NCBI GenBank assembly: GCA_947579665.1
Contig: OX388348.1
Coordinates: forward strand, 4,588,001-4,652,000
Reading direction: 5' to 3'
From: Sympetrum striolatum
Taxonomy: Eukaryota > Arthropoda > Insecta > Odonata > Libellulidae
Length of the DNA: 64,000 nt
This document shows, piece after piece, positions 1 to 11,080 of this stretch (position 1 is the first letter of the stretch; each line of letters opens with the position of its first letter). The translations under genes were made by a program, and so were the position numbers. The notes under the pieces were generated by a model, which worked only from the letters and a program-made list of their open reading frames with translations, did not search any database and had not been told where the DNA came from.

Positions 1-1380
1 GTGGAATATGTTTGATAACAATGCTTCAGATTATGTACTTTCTGAATTTATTCACTGTGAATAACTGAGTGCTACGTAAAAACGTATCTGTGGAAAAATC
101 AAATTGTAGCAGACATTTTGTGGAAAACCCGCCATTTTTTCGATACTAAAACACTACGAAAGTACTGTGAATTTATTTGAAACCAGTGCTCCGATGAACA
201 TCATGTTATATTTTATCTTATTATTGTATATATTGCTTTGAATTTCGATCGTAGTGTTTAAAGACGTGAAGTTGTCGTTCCACAAGTGTTTCATGTTAAC
301 TTAGCCATGTCTTATCGTTAACTGATTACCTTATTTAACTCGTGGTTATAAAGTTGCATAATAGGACAGCTTCTTGGCTGGTTTATCTAGTATTGTTAAC
401 AATTAACGAAGACCAGTCAAATAATGACGATCTAACAGTCGATCAGTGACTTCCTTGAATAATAGTGGACACGTGTACTATTTTAAATCGGCGAGGAACA
501 ACCATCAACGAGACGAGCACTCATGGATTTCATATCGCAGTTCTAAGAGCTCGGAATCCTTCCATCAAACTACATTTACCATTGACGCAAAATGGAGGTC
601 ATGTAAGTACGATGAGAGTGGTGTTTGCATTAATTTGAATGGCTGTGAATTAACTTCATATATTAGCAATCAGATATTCATACAGGCCGATTTACCTCTC
701 ATAGAGCAAATTTCTTCCTATTCTAGAATATTTCGTGTTGCATTGAGTGGTCAATAGTGCATTCCTGGTTCGTAAACTATTATATTATATTATAATTCTT
801 TAACATCAACGTTTAATGTATCATTCAATCAACTTTTATGTCTCGTTTTAATAATTCTGATTCATAAAAAGTATCTTTGGTTGACATAGTAGAAAACGTG
901 GTTGACTAGCGAGAGAATTGGTATCTTAAAGAGAAATTTCTAAGAGTAAAATATAAGATATTCTCGCTTTATTCGCAAATATGTACGCCATTTCTTGAAA
1001 TCCTGCACTTCTTTTGATCAAAACGCATCCTTGCAATGAGATCCTGTTAGTAGTTGTGCGTATATTAATTACATCGATATGGTTGCTACATTTTTCTCTT
1101 TTGGGATGAATGGTTATTAAATTAATTTGTGAATCGTTATTAACTTTTCGAAAATAAAAAAACCTAAAAGTCTTAAATACCCGGACCCAAATTTAGATGT
1201 TTTTTAAGAACCTATAATATTTAGATCGAGCAAACTTTGATATTTTTCGATCCAGCACTTGGACGATATCGCGAAATTTAAACAAAATAATTAAAATCTA
1301 CGAAAAATATAAATCATATATATAAAATGATATTTTAATAAATTCGTTGAATTAAAATTGCTATCGTTAGCAGTGGAAAA
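1..1380. other. unassigned AT-rich flank
   Basis: I see no supported gene here. The longest open frame (446-757, plus) begins at GTG rather than ATG and resembles no family I know. One good 5' splice donor context, CAT|GTAAGTACG, lies at 603, just after an ATG at 592 in a strong start context, so a short first exon ending at 602 is conceivable. No partner acceptor in the matching phase could be chosen with confidence. Confidence 0.4.
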
Positions 1381-1389
1381 TTTTCATGA

Positions 1390-1490
1390 CGGTTGGTGGG
1401 CGGGCCAAGTTGAAAGACGGTTAAATTTGGACCAATCAGGTGACAGCAGTATTGTTCATCCATTGCGCGGACTGTCTTTTCGTCAGTTGC
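1390..1490 (+). promoter_or_regulatory. candidate promoter P1 (GC box, CCAAT box, initiator)
   Basis: A GC-richer island contains GGGCGGG at about 1399, ACCAATCAG at 1431 and an arthropod-type initiator context, CGTCAGTTGC, at 1481-1490, some 50 bases downstream of the CCAAT box. It lies just upstream of the open reading frame that starts at 1564. Box identity and spacing are seen in the sequence; promoter activity and the start near 1485 are inferred. The CCAAT box could also serve minus-strand transcription. Confidence 0.45.
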
Positions 1491-1563
1491 TTCCGGGATT
1501 TCTGCGAGCGAGGTCGTGCTGACAACCTGTGTTTGAGAAACAGTTGAATTTGAATTTGTTGTC

Positions 1564-1606
1564 ATGCTCAACGTCGATCTTTGTCACCCAGGATTTCCAG
1601 TTAATG
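1564..1606 (+). CDS. candidate first coding exon of an unidentified spliced gene
   Basis: The exon opens at ATG 1564, the first ATG after an in-frame TGA 24 bases upstream, and encodes MLNVDLCHPGFPVN plus one base of the next codon. It ends at a consensus donor, AATG|GTAAGT (GT at 1607), leaving phase 1. The only frame open through the exon-like block at 3704-3811 is the one this phase demands, which is the main reason to believe it. The -3 position is not ideal for initiation. I do not recognise the protein. A 78-codon minus-strand frame (1335-1571) overlaps and is the competing reading. Confidence 0.45.
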
Positions 1607-1619
1607 GTAAGTCTCATTA

Positions 1620-3690
1620 AATACTTTATTAGGTTATGTCTGAGAAAATATTACTAAAGTCTGTTGCTAAATTAAATAATTTTAGTTTATTCCTTTTGTA
1701 ATATCAGTGTACGACGCATTATTTGAATAATTTCGTGATTGATTTTAATTTAGGGCGAATTAACGAGATGGCATTAATATTGTTATTTAGAATCGGAACT
1801 GTTTAATACGATTTCGTAAGTACGTTCTCGGGTTTAAAAGCTCATTAGCGAATTAAGTAAACATGTTTGCTTGAAAATAGGAATCTAAGACATTTTATGA
1901 CAGTTTGAGAGTAAGAAAAGAATGTCGCCGGAACGAGAAACCGGTTCTCGCCTATTCTTCTCGAGAAATCGTTCCCTTAAATTTGCCTACGTCAACTCAA
2001 TTCCCGAATGTAAAAGCCTTTTCTTTTGATTTTTACGCTTCGATAAGTGCAAAAAATGTCATCGTGTGGGAATGGTCTTGCTTCTACGATTACGAGAATA
2101 AGTTTGTTTTCGTTTCAAGATTGTAATTCCTCGTCTTAGACGTTTGTGAAAATTTAAACTGCCTTTTCATTAACGTCCGAAACCGTACGAGTTAAACCCT
2201 GAATTTGCATATAAAAACAAGAGAAAAATTCCGATAAAGCCTCGGCTTTGCCGCATGTTTTTTTCTTTTTACCAAGAATCTGAAGTCCCGTTTTCCTCAG
2301 TATATGCCGAGTGACTTGTTTTATCTGAATATATTTTAAAAATATTTCTGTCGTTAATTTTTATGTTTCCGTAAGTGCATGATGTCATCACATAAACAAG
2401 GGAAGATCGGATTTGAATGTTAACGGAAATTGTGGACGCATCGTAGCTGTTCATTTTTAATTTAATTATGGATTGTATTATCTTAATATAGTGGAAGAGT
2501 AATATAAGGTAATAGATCTATATCGTCTTTATATCTACGTAATCCTGTTAGTATTTCTATAAAATTTGCAGAAGCAATACCGGTCTTCTCGCGTCTATTA
2601 TAATGTTATGATGATATTAAGTTGCAACATCCCTCTAATGCAAATAATAATTTTTTCACACCTAATTAGTTTCGGATTCAATATTGAGTGATGTATTTTT
2701 TAGGAATTTTTATTTATTTGGAAGTTGGATTTTTCGTTAAACATTTATTCTCGCAATCGGAATTAAACTTCTGAATTGTTTCTCTAGTGGATATTTCGTA
2801 CTATACAACTAGTTTTTTAAAGTCGTCATCGGAGATTTGTTTTGAAAGCTAAAAAACTTGCAAATTTCAACTGCCTTTTCATTATGAGTAACACCTTGAA
2901 ATTGAAATTAAGAAACGTGAGAAAAATTCCGAGTGAGCCAAGACTCTACTTCACTGCAGTTTTAATGTATGAGATTTCAACTTTCCAAGAAATCGTATTT
3001 TCAGAAATTGTAATTTAGATTTAAATTTACTTATCATTTCAGGAATTCTATTCAATTTTGTACAAATTTTTTATATTAATTCCCTTCAGCGGTCGTTATT
3101 TTTTAAACTTATTCTAAATACTGTTTGTTGAAGTAGCCATATTTATTAATTACTTATATTCAAATTGCTTGTTAAACTTCAAATCTCCATGGGTCTAGAA
3201 TATTCTTCTGATTTTTATCAATTTAGAAGATTTTTCAGAAATTTTAGTTGCTATAGTTGTCTAGTTCCTTGTTATCTTTAACGACGTAATTCTAAATTTA
3301 ATCGGCAGTATTTTATAATCCGAATCATTCTTATTTCTTACTATTTAATTGCATTTAAAATTTAGTTTTATCACTTAAGAATATTGATCGATTTGGTAAG
3401 AATTAGCACTGATATTAATGTTTTTGTTTCGTGTCATGAATTCAATATCTTTAGCCAATTTCTAAGAGTTTAATTAAGCCTTCTTTAAATGAATATAATT
3501 AGTTATTATCTTCTTATTATTGTGCGAGGATGTAACAGGATATTTCAAACTGTTTGGTCAACGGTTGCAAATGAACAGGAATACGAAGTTTCCAAATTAC
3601 TTACTTCGCTTTACATTTGCATGGCTTTAGATTATAATTCCGATTTTAATCTATGTATTTATTTTGTTAATTTAGGAATTTCTCTTTTTT
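1620..3690 (+). other. intron-like AT-rich sequence with a diverged duplication
   Basis: This stretch would be the intron between the two candidate coding exons. Segments at about 2156-2270 and 2866-2960 are diverged copies: both contain AACTGCCTTTTCATTA and, further on, GAGAAAAATTCCGA followed by a GC-rich patch. No other feature was seen. Confidence 0.4.
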
Positions 3691-3703
3691 AATTGTTTGG
3701 GAG

Positions 3704-3811
3704 GCAACACCGATATTGTCTTGACGTTATGCTCCTTGGCGTCTTTTGGAAGTGAAAGTCCTCCAGGAGATCCTTCGATGGTAGATTCAGTGGATTGGAG
3801 CTTCAGCTTAG
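3704..3811 (+). CDS. candidate second coding exon of the same unidentified gene
   Basis: The block is bounded by a TTTGGGAG|G acceptor after a T-rich tract and a CTTAG|GTAAGC donor (GT at 3812). It is 108 nt, exactly 36 codons, entering and leaving in phase 1, and is clearly less AT-rich than its surroundings. The other two frames hit stops; the phase-1 frame is open and continues the peptide begun at 1564. The product is rich in S, D and P near its end (motifs SFGSESPPGD and VDSVDWSFSL). The intron between the exons would be 2,097 bp. Joining to 13,301 in phase would end the protein two codons later (about 53 residues); joining through 8683-8711 would add about 24 residues. No family is recognised. 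Confidence 0.45.
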
Positions 3812-3819
3812 GTAAGCAC

Positions 3820-4730
3820 AATTTATAAATTTTTATATCAATCTGTAATATAACGTATTTTGAAAACGTTCTCCCGTAATGGACTGTGAACTTTTATTTT
3901 TCACATCGTGTAATATATAATAAAAACCTGTGGAACGGACTATCAATTAAGTGATTTATTGATCAATAGTTTTGGGGGTGAATAAAAGGTTTTTAATAAG
4001 AACTTTGAGCAACATAATCTGAATGACCATGTAGTAAGTTGCTATCTTTTATAATTCTCATATGGTGTAATTTAATGGAGAATAAATAGTACAGTACAGC
4101 AATGCAATGGTTAGACATGCCATTTCCCTTTTTCTGTAATTTTCTGTGAATAGGCGCAGAAATGCAGTTTCGCTTTTTTCGATGAGCTCTTTCCAACACC
4201 TGTTGATATTTTGCTTCCCTTCACACGTTGCTTTCACTTTCAAAGCACTGTAAAAAGAAGCTATGATCACATAAACAGTCATTCTTAGACCAGTAATGGG
4301 TTTCCAACGTCCTTCAACTCATTTCGAATTTTCCAAGCAACGTTTTCACTATATTTTCGTAGCTTTCATTTTCGAGGTATCAGTAAAAGAAGTAGGCTCA
4401 TGCTAACAATGCCAAAAGACGAGTAATGACTTCCCAATGGCCTTCAATTCTTTGCCATTATTCAAGTTCAAGGCGAACTCATCGTTTGCTTCGTTGAGAA
4501 CTATGTGTTTTTTTTCTTTCGTGCATTTACCGCCTTGTCTGGGAAAAAGATACAATCAAAGAATTCAAAGGATACTAAAATTGAATGTATTTTTTAGATT
4601 ACCACTAGTTTCAAATAATATTATAATTTTTGCATATTCCTGAAATTCAATTTATAACCAATCAAATAAAATACATCGAGTGATACTAAATCTCGAATTT
4701 TTATGCTGCAATGACGAGATTTGATAAAAT
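3820..4730. other. non-coding stretch with a small direct repeat
   Basis: No gene is supported. The 33-bp segments at 4287-4319 and 4417-4449 are diverged direct repeats sharing GAGTAATG-like and CCTTCAA-like blocks, 130 bp apart. Two overlapping minus-strand frames at 3993-4282 occupy different registers of the same bases, which argues that neither is a gene. Confidence 0.4.
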
Positions 4731-4894
4731 CCAGCGATTAATTCCTGCATTTATAATTTCACCAGTTTTTTGTTCTTAAAACGATATTTGTTACATAATT
4801 ATCTTTTTGTATGTCTAAGGATATTCTCATGGAGTGATTAACTGAATTTTAATTAAAATAGAATTATTTAGATGATTTTCAGGGAGTTATCAAA
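4731..4894 (+). repeat. direct duplication, copy 1
   Basis: About 164 bp that recur at 5243-5408, offset 512. The first ~100 bp are almost identical, including a shared tract CGATATTTGTTACATAATTA; the end of each copy is CAGGGAGTTATCAAA, with a more diverged middle. It has no coding content and looks like a local segmental duplication. Confidence 0.85.
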
Positions 4895-5242
4895 CTCAAA
4901 TCAAGTCGAACTGAATAACTATTCTCCTCTTAAATTTCTTGGTTTCTAAACTGAATTTTTCCACTCCAATTTAAAGATAATACTGCATTAATTATCCGTG
5001 ATTAACACCATGGCAAAGAGAATTTCATTGCTTCTTTCATCATTTCCAACTAAACTAAGAATACTTAATTTCCTTCTGGATCATCGTTTGAAAGCAAACG
5101 TTTGTCTAAGATGGTCAGTATTGTTATTAGGCGTTGTAACTTATTAAGGAGTTACGGTTTCTAAATTGAATGTTCGATTTAGCAAATTAGAACCCGATTT
5201 AAAGACATTTGAGCGAACTCAATTACGATAGAACTTCTTAAT

Positions 5243-5408
5243 CCAGCGATTAATTCCTGCATTTATATCTTCACCAGTTTTTTGTTCTTAAAACGATATT
5301 TGTTACATAATTATATTTTTGTATGTCAACAGATATTCATGGAGTGATAATAAACGAAATTTGAATATCAATAGATCTATTTAGACGATTTTCAGGGAGT
5401 TATCAAAA
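5243..5408 (+). repeat. direct duplication, copy 2
   Basis: Second copy of the 4731-4894 segment, in the same orientation. Short indels and base changes lie near the GGATATTCTCATGG / AGATATTCATGG junction, with good identity on both sides. Confidence 0.85.
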
Positions 5409-5930
5409 AAACATAATTCACGTGCAGTACCGATTTTCAGGGCGTCCATTAGAGTTAGTGCACGACAACTAACACCTAGGAGTCACGATGCATCATGAAG
5501 GCTCCTCTGTTATTTTATTGCAAAAACTATTGAGAAACATGTGGCGATTAAAAAATAAATGCCATTCTCTTTAATTTAAATCGCTGAATCAGCAGTCAGT
5601 GAATATATTTGAGCCCAGTCGTTATATAGATCAATAGAGATTTGAGACGTACGTAAAATAAATATATTTTACTTCATTCTGCCAATCGCAAAAACATTAG
5701 ATACGACTTCTACCTCGGCTTAACTTCATTAAAGGCAACTTAGTGATTCCACACACATCCCGGCTCTGAATAACACTTTGTCATAAATTAATGATCTTTA
5801 AGTATTAACGCAAATAATTAAAACATAATGTCATTAAACCGACACAATTTAAGAATATGTAAATAAATCCTTCGTCAGTTGTTAGTCATCTCAATGTTTT
5901 AGAGTGCTACTTCCCAGTAATATATCCCTC
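5409..5930. other. no feature seen
   Basis: AT-rich sequence without a convincing open frame. A small palindrome, GTTAGT..ACTAAC, lies at about 5455-5474 and probably means nothing. Confidence 0.4.
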
Positions 5931-5958
5931 GTACCAATTCCCCCCGGACAAATTCACC

Positions 5959-6182
5959 GGGCGCCAGTGAATTCGTACGCGGAGAAATCGTACGCAGGGA
6001 GTTGATCCCCCGCGCTCATGTTGTACTATTGTTATTCAGTCTGATGTTAATCTACACGCTCTGATTATTGGTTAATGTTATAAATAAATGAACGGGGGGG
6101 TGGGTTGGGTGGTAGTACAACATCAGCGCGGGGGATCAATTCCCCGCTTACGAATTCCCCCCGAACCAATTCACTGGGCGCC
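5959..6182. mobile_element. miniature inverted-repeat element (MITE-like)
   Basis: The two ends are inverted repeats of about 70 bp. The left arm runs from GGGCGCCAGTGAATTCG through TTGATCCCCCGCGCT to TTGTACTA; the right arm is its imperfect reverse complement, ending AATTCACTGGGCGCC at 6182. The core of about 80 bp is AT-rich except for a G-run and holds no frame. Such an element would be moved by a transposase encoded elsewhere. The bases just left of it (about 5934-5965) repeat the right terminus in direct orientation, so a second element end abuts it, sharing GGCGCC. I could not define a target-site duplication or assign a superfamily. Confidence 0.75.
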
Positions 6183-8660
6183 ATTTCATAGGTTTACTGT
6201 GTTCATTAAAGGCAAATTATTCCTAAATAATGCAGAGATTTACTAATTCTATCGCTGGAACGCCTTCCAATGTCATTCTTACGCATTCTATCACTTGCAA
6301 ATGTTAACCACAACTTTTTAAGGGTTTGATCGAGTCTGCAATTCGTTCCATGGCAATATCTCCCATCTTAAATGAGAATTGACATCTCTTTTATGAACAG
6401 AAAGGAAGAAGAACTTACTGTAATACTTAATAAATATTAGAAAGAAATTGTCAGGACAACAATAAATCTATTATATTTGCATATCCTCAAGCCAAAGGAA
6501 GCCGTTTAATTAAGATTATGCATTCCTCTTTCTTTAAGAAATACTATTTCCCTCTCTCAGCAGTAATTAACTATGATTAATGGATCAACACAAAAGGCTT
6601 CTCCGTCATGGATTGCAAAATCAACATTCCCAATTCGTTCTTTTTTTGTTTTCGTAGAGAAAATTGTGCATTTCATTTACAATATTCTTTGTAAATTTTA
6701 GACTATTTTGAAGGAAGAAGACGATGTTGGATGATAAAAGGTGTTGAATAGCACATTCAGTGTCACAGTAGAAGAAAAGGTAATCGTTATTGTCATTAAC
6801 ATTAGGTATTCAGATCTGTGTACAGTGTTTATTTGTATTTTCGCTTTTAGAACCAAAGAAAACGTCCATATATGCAGGATTTATTCTTTTAGCAAATTTT
6901 GAATCAAAATCACATAGAATAAAACATTCTTCAAAATTGGATCGTTTCATAATCACTTTGGCAAGAATTTGGAAGAAAATTTAAGATAATGTGTAGACAC
7001 AATTACATCACTTTCAATCTATAAATCTTTTAAGCAATAAGAAACTAGGAAATTAATTTCCGAGCAAATTCCAGCACTGGTCACGTTTTTAAATTCATCA
7101 ATCTGACTGAATTACATCGATGTTTGTCTGATTACTTTGATGGATTATCAATTATTGATGGATTTAAGAACAGTCCGTAGGTTTTTTCTGCTGTTTTACT
7201 AGATTGCTTCCGTTGCATTTGCAATTTGTTCCATCTCCATAATTCCTTAAACTCAGGTGAAATATATTATCGCATCGTTTTCTTGCATTATAAATACGTT
7301 ATATTTGTAAGTTTCCATTTACTGGCTTTTTTATGAGGTTATTCACATTTGAATGTCCCGCTAATGTCGTCAGAACCCTGCGGCTCTTCATCGGGAATTA
7401 TTCTCAGCGATGGACATTGGTGGAAAGCATCGTAAATGCATCGGTGAATAGATCGGTTTGTTGGATGAATTTAAAAAGTTCCCACTCACTCGAATCTTTG
7501 ATTGGTGTTACTTAAGCTACCTTGGCAAGTCGTATTGTTTTTTTGCAAGCATTTCAAAGAGTATTACAATCAATTCTACATTGTCATACAGCATTTCAGA
7601 ATACGTTACTAAATTCGCTGTGAATTCTGATATCAGAGAGCCAAGTAGAACCATTCTTTGCTTACCCACGAGGTGAAATTTCATATTCACATGCATCTAG
7701 ATTCAAATCAATGCACCATGTCATTGTACTTACAGTAGAATCCTGCATTTTGCTATTGTAACTTGATCGAAGGATTCCCAATTCCCGTGAACTGCAGCAC
7801 GAAATCAATGAATCATCAGAAGTATCTCCTTGGGAATTTTTCGACACTTGATTTACGATATTGCTGTGAGTCGAGTCGAGGCTTTCAACTGTCGATAAAT
7901 GTTCTTCATTTATGTTTCCCGTACGTATACTCTAACGAAACACAGGTAAAATACAGAAATCTAGTGGAAAAGGACTTCTTTCAAACAAATCAACTTCACA
8001 AAGACGAGCAATTTTGAGGCACTTTGAAAATTTTTTCGATTGTACAGTAGACCATTTTCCAATGCATTTGAATTTGAAGTTACGTCAGTCAGACGAGGAA
8101 AGAAAGAACACTGAGTTCCGACAGTTCTGGAATTTTCGGAAGGCAACTTGAAGCGTTGTCATTTCATGCAAGGGAGAAGCGAGTTTAATGGATGAGATAA
8201 GGTTGGTTTGTGGTGTAAATTCTGCTCCTGTGAAATATTCTAGCAAATTTGGAATACGTTTACTTAACTACACGGTATTAAATAGATCGACCATGGTTTC
8301 ACAGCGAGCCTCCAAGATCGGCTGACACATAATATAATGTAATACTGTTTTGTTTAGTAAACATTTTCCTATGGAGCGAAGTGTTTAATTCACGATTGAT
8401 AAATGTGTATTTGCTACAAAGTTTGAGACATAGAATCAATGGGGAGAAGAGAAGTTGGGATAATGGTCAAGAAGAACGGTTCAGATTAAGTGGTGGAGTA
8501 AGTACGATATCAGCGAAATGCCTAATTCTATTCATAGCTATTTCCTACCTGAAAACGTCTGAAAGAAAGGTTTGCCTCTCTTAAAAATCGGCAATTCTTC
8601 CTTAGCTTTCGAAATCACGAGGTCACTACTAATAACGATGTCACCTTCGGAAACACTTCG
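6183..8660. other. unassigned AT-rich sequence
   Basis: No open frame here is convincing: all are short, several start at non-ATG codons, and none resembles a known family. One donor-like GTAAGTACG is at about 8498. No repeat structure was noticed. Confidence 0.35.
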
Positions 8661-8682
8661 TTGGACTGTCTTTTATTTTCAG

Positions 8683-8711
8683 AAGAATCGCGAGTAGCGA
8701 AGCGAAGTACG
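8683..8711 (+). other. candidate 29-nt micro-exon
   Basis: A strong pyrimidine-rich acceptor (GTCTTTTATTTTCAG, AG at 8681) and a GTGAGTGC donor (GT at 8712) flank only 29 nt. Entered in phase 1, as exon 3704-3811 would require, it reads ten codons without a stop (motif SRVAKRST) and exits in phase 0. The splice sites are seen; its use as an exon is inferred and could be chance. Confidence 0.25.
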
Positions 8712-10227
8712 GTGAGTGCAAGGATTGACTCTGTTTCTACGAATGTATGACTTCCATGTAGTTGTGCCGACTAAAAAGTATAATTTATTACGTTTTGTAG
8801 TGAATATATTTAAATATTCTGTGTGTTTGAGAGTGGTGTGGTAGCTATAATAACCAGGAAGTGGAATTGAGAGTTTTGCTGGAAGATCGAACCTGGTTTC
8901 TTGGATTGTGCAACATGTGCCAGTGAATGACATGCCGTACAGCTTCTATGGTTTGGAATATCCACTTCTATTCGAAATTAATAATTATACGGGAGCAATC
9001 CTTTACGATATCGATCTTTCTTCCGATGAACGTGTTATTGAGGGGCGTGGAAGGTAGAATTATCGAATGACATGCATTATACAAGTTGTGCATTAACAAA
9101 GTTTGGTATTATTTCAACATAGTGTGAGATTGGGTTGCAAATACCGATTTAAACTATCGATTGGAAAAGTTTTGAGATGGTTTTGTTTATCGTGCTGGAG
9201 TTTCCATAGATTTTCCGTTACCATAGCATTCATTTCTTTAGTATTCCTTCCAGAATGTGGTTATTTTATGTCGCTACTCAAAGTCGCTATGGTGTTATCG
9301 ATTCAAATAGAGGAATCAATTTCCCAATGAAACATTCATAACTTCGTGTGTTAATCAGATACAGAGAGGTGGGATTATTTAAAAACGTGTGTCGTAATAT
9401 GATCACTGATCGCCTTAAAGATTGCACTCGCATGAAACGTTGATTTAGGGGAACATTTTAACTAAATACTTACCTTATTTGTAAAGTAGAAATTCAGTGT
9501 TTGTCATCGATTAGAGTCCACAGCGTTTGTCCGAACCGGCTAAAAATTTGCACAAGTATTCTTCGAGATCAGGAACGAAGTGCCGATTTATTTTTGTTCG
9601 ATACTTTTTCTGGGTTCGAACCTAGATCGCTCAAACAGTTTTCCATAATAAATACACCTAAACTTCTCTTTTATCGTTTGCAGGCTTCATTTCTTTTGAA
9701 GAATTAAATTAGAAGGTATGGTCGTGCTGAGTCGAGACAAGCACCAAAAGAACAGAAATTGAACGAAGATTATTATTTTGGTCGTGAAATATCGTTTTCG
9801 AAACTTTCTCTTTAGCATTTTAACAAAATGTTCGTAAATTTTCCAAAATTTTTGATATTATAAACAAGCAGTTCTCTTGACTATCAATGCGATATTTGAA
9901 TCCATGCAATTTCCGGTAAAGTGAGAATGGGATTTTATAAGTGTTAACCAAAAGGATATTTACTCAATTTACGACTGACAACTTAATTTAATTTTGAAAT
10001 GTAATCTACTTCCATACTCTAAGATGCTTATCTCAATACGATTATTTTCGTAGCGTTTATCGTAACCCAGTTAATACCAGATATCGTTAACTTCGAGGTT
10101 ATTATAGAACTCGCTTATAGTTAAAAGTAGTTTTTTACAATTAATTCCATTTTCAAAAATGTAATTATTTAAACAAAATTCTGTTATTTAATATCAACAT
10201 AATTATTTTCATTATTTTTGGTGATTT
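8712..10227. other. no supported gene
   Basis: AT-rich sequence with scattered short open frames. None has a credible start, domain or composition. Nothing else was recognised. Confidence 0.35.
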
Positions 10228-10380
10228 TTAATGTAACGGTTGACGGCGGTAGGGGTGGGGGAAAACAAATTTCCACCAATCAGAACGCAGCTTCTCTTTT
10301 GTAATGGTTTTCTGAGACCAAATTTGTAGTTCCCGGTGAAACTTCGTGGGGGAAAGGTCGTGGTGGTTCACTTCCGGTGT
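10228..10380 (+). promoter_or_regulatory. candidate promoter P2, laid out like P1
   Basis: ACGGTTG, a G/GC-rich run, AAATTT and then ACCAATCAG (about 10,274) occur in the same order as at 1390-1440, with 39 rather than 42 bases from ACGGTTG to the CCAAT box. A CACTTCCGGTG (ETS-type) site follows at about 10,369. This could be a second start feeding transcription into the array, since everything downstream that looks spliced is on the plus strand. Activity is inferred only. Confidence 0.35.
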
Positions 10381-10495
10381 AACGCTAAGAATTTGAATCT
10401 TTTTCGTTATGTTTAAACTTTTGGAGTGCAGATATATGTTAAAAGCATAGTGTATTTGGTTGCAATGCACTTTATCTATCTGTTGCTAATCTACC

Positions 10496-10567
10496 ATGGC
10501 ACGGGATATTTCTGTGAACGATGTTTTCCGAATGAGCTTGCGGGAGGTTGAACATTCGGCAAATTAA
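10496..10567 (+). CDS. tiny open frame downstream of P2
   Basis: ATG in a good start context (CTACCATGG) opens 23 codons (begins MARDISVNDVFRMSLRE) and stops at TAA. A weak donor after GAG at 10,546 would join, in phase 0, to the open block at 10,610 across a 63-bp intron. Both parts have protein-like composition (acidic and polar), but they are short and match nothing I know. Most likely a decayed or chance frame. Confidence 0.18.
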   Translation: MARDISVNDVFRMSLREVEHSAN

Positions 10568-10609
10568 ATTTGTATCGTATTTTCAACATTCGGAAATTCA
10601 AATTATTAG

Positions 10610-10720
10610 ATTTTTACTGACGCGGAAGAATTGTCTGTTCTAAGGGAATCTCAAATGCCAAGAGATGATACTTCCGATGTTTCGTTAGACATTAATGCGA
10701 AATATATCACTTCCAAGTGA
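10610..10720 (+). CDS. possible terminal exon of the tiny frame
   Basis: Immediately after an AG (TTATTAG|ATT), 36 codons stay open to TGA at 10,718, with motifs TDAEELSVLRES and DDTSDVSLDI. In this frame the triplet before the block is a stop, so it would have to be entered by splicing. No homologue is recognised, and parts of it are duplicated in degenerate form at about 10,812-10,905. Confidence 0.15.
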   Translation: MFTDAEELSVLRESQMPRDDTSDVSLDINAKYITSK

Positions 10721-10917
10721 AAAAATTCCAAGAAAGAAAGTTTGCGCGTAATGAAGATTCTTACTAAGTCTGCGCTTATTTATGTGATTCATCGATATTC
10801 TATCGCGATGAAAATATTTCCGGTGAATAGTTGTCTTGAATGAGCAGGAATTTCAATGTTCGGGAAATTACATTCGGTTTTCTGTTCTTAGGGAATCTCA
10901 GATTAAATAAGTTGACT

Positions 10918-10996
10918 GCTACGGTGACGAAGTGATTAGCGCGCTAGCTACGCCAACGCAAAGGTCTCGGGTTCGAACCCCGGCAAGTTGGAATTT
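10918..10996 (+). other. tRNA-like / SINE-head sequence with pol III boxes
   Basis: An A-box-like TGACGAAGTGATTAGCG at 10,925 and a perfect B box, GGTTCGAACCC, at 10,970 are 45 nt apart. The T arm folds with five pairs around TTCGAAC. The acceptor arms (about 10,918-10,924 and the bases after the T arm) do not pair, so this is not a functional tRNA. It is more likely a tRNA-derived SINE head or a decayed tRNA copy. No poly-A tail or target-site duplication was found. Confidence 0.5.
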
Positions 10997-11080
10997 TCTG
11001 GCTAGGGAATGGTTGTGTGTCTTTGTAAGTAGCAATAATTTTTTAAATGGATGTAATTGGGGTCTTTTAATTTCCATTAG

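Noticed and set aside
446..757. 103-codon plus-strand frame
   Set aside because: It starts at GTG, has no family resemblance, and runs across a good splice donor at 603.
1335..1571. 78-codon minus-strand frame with S/T-rich start
   Set aside because: It overlaps the plus-strand exon candidate and the promoter-like boxes, has no donor or known domain, and its length is within chance for this window. It remains the main competing reading.
3993..4282. two overlapping minus-strand frames
   Set aside because: They use different registers of the same bases and neither has a domain or a supported promoter.
10918..10996. functional tRNA gene
   Set aside because: The B box and T arm are good, but the acceptor stem does not pair and the A box has two mismatches.
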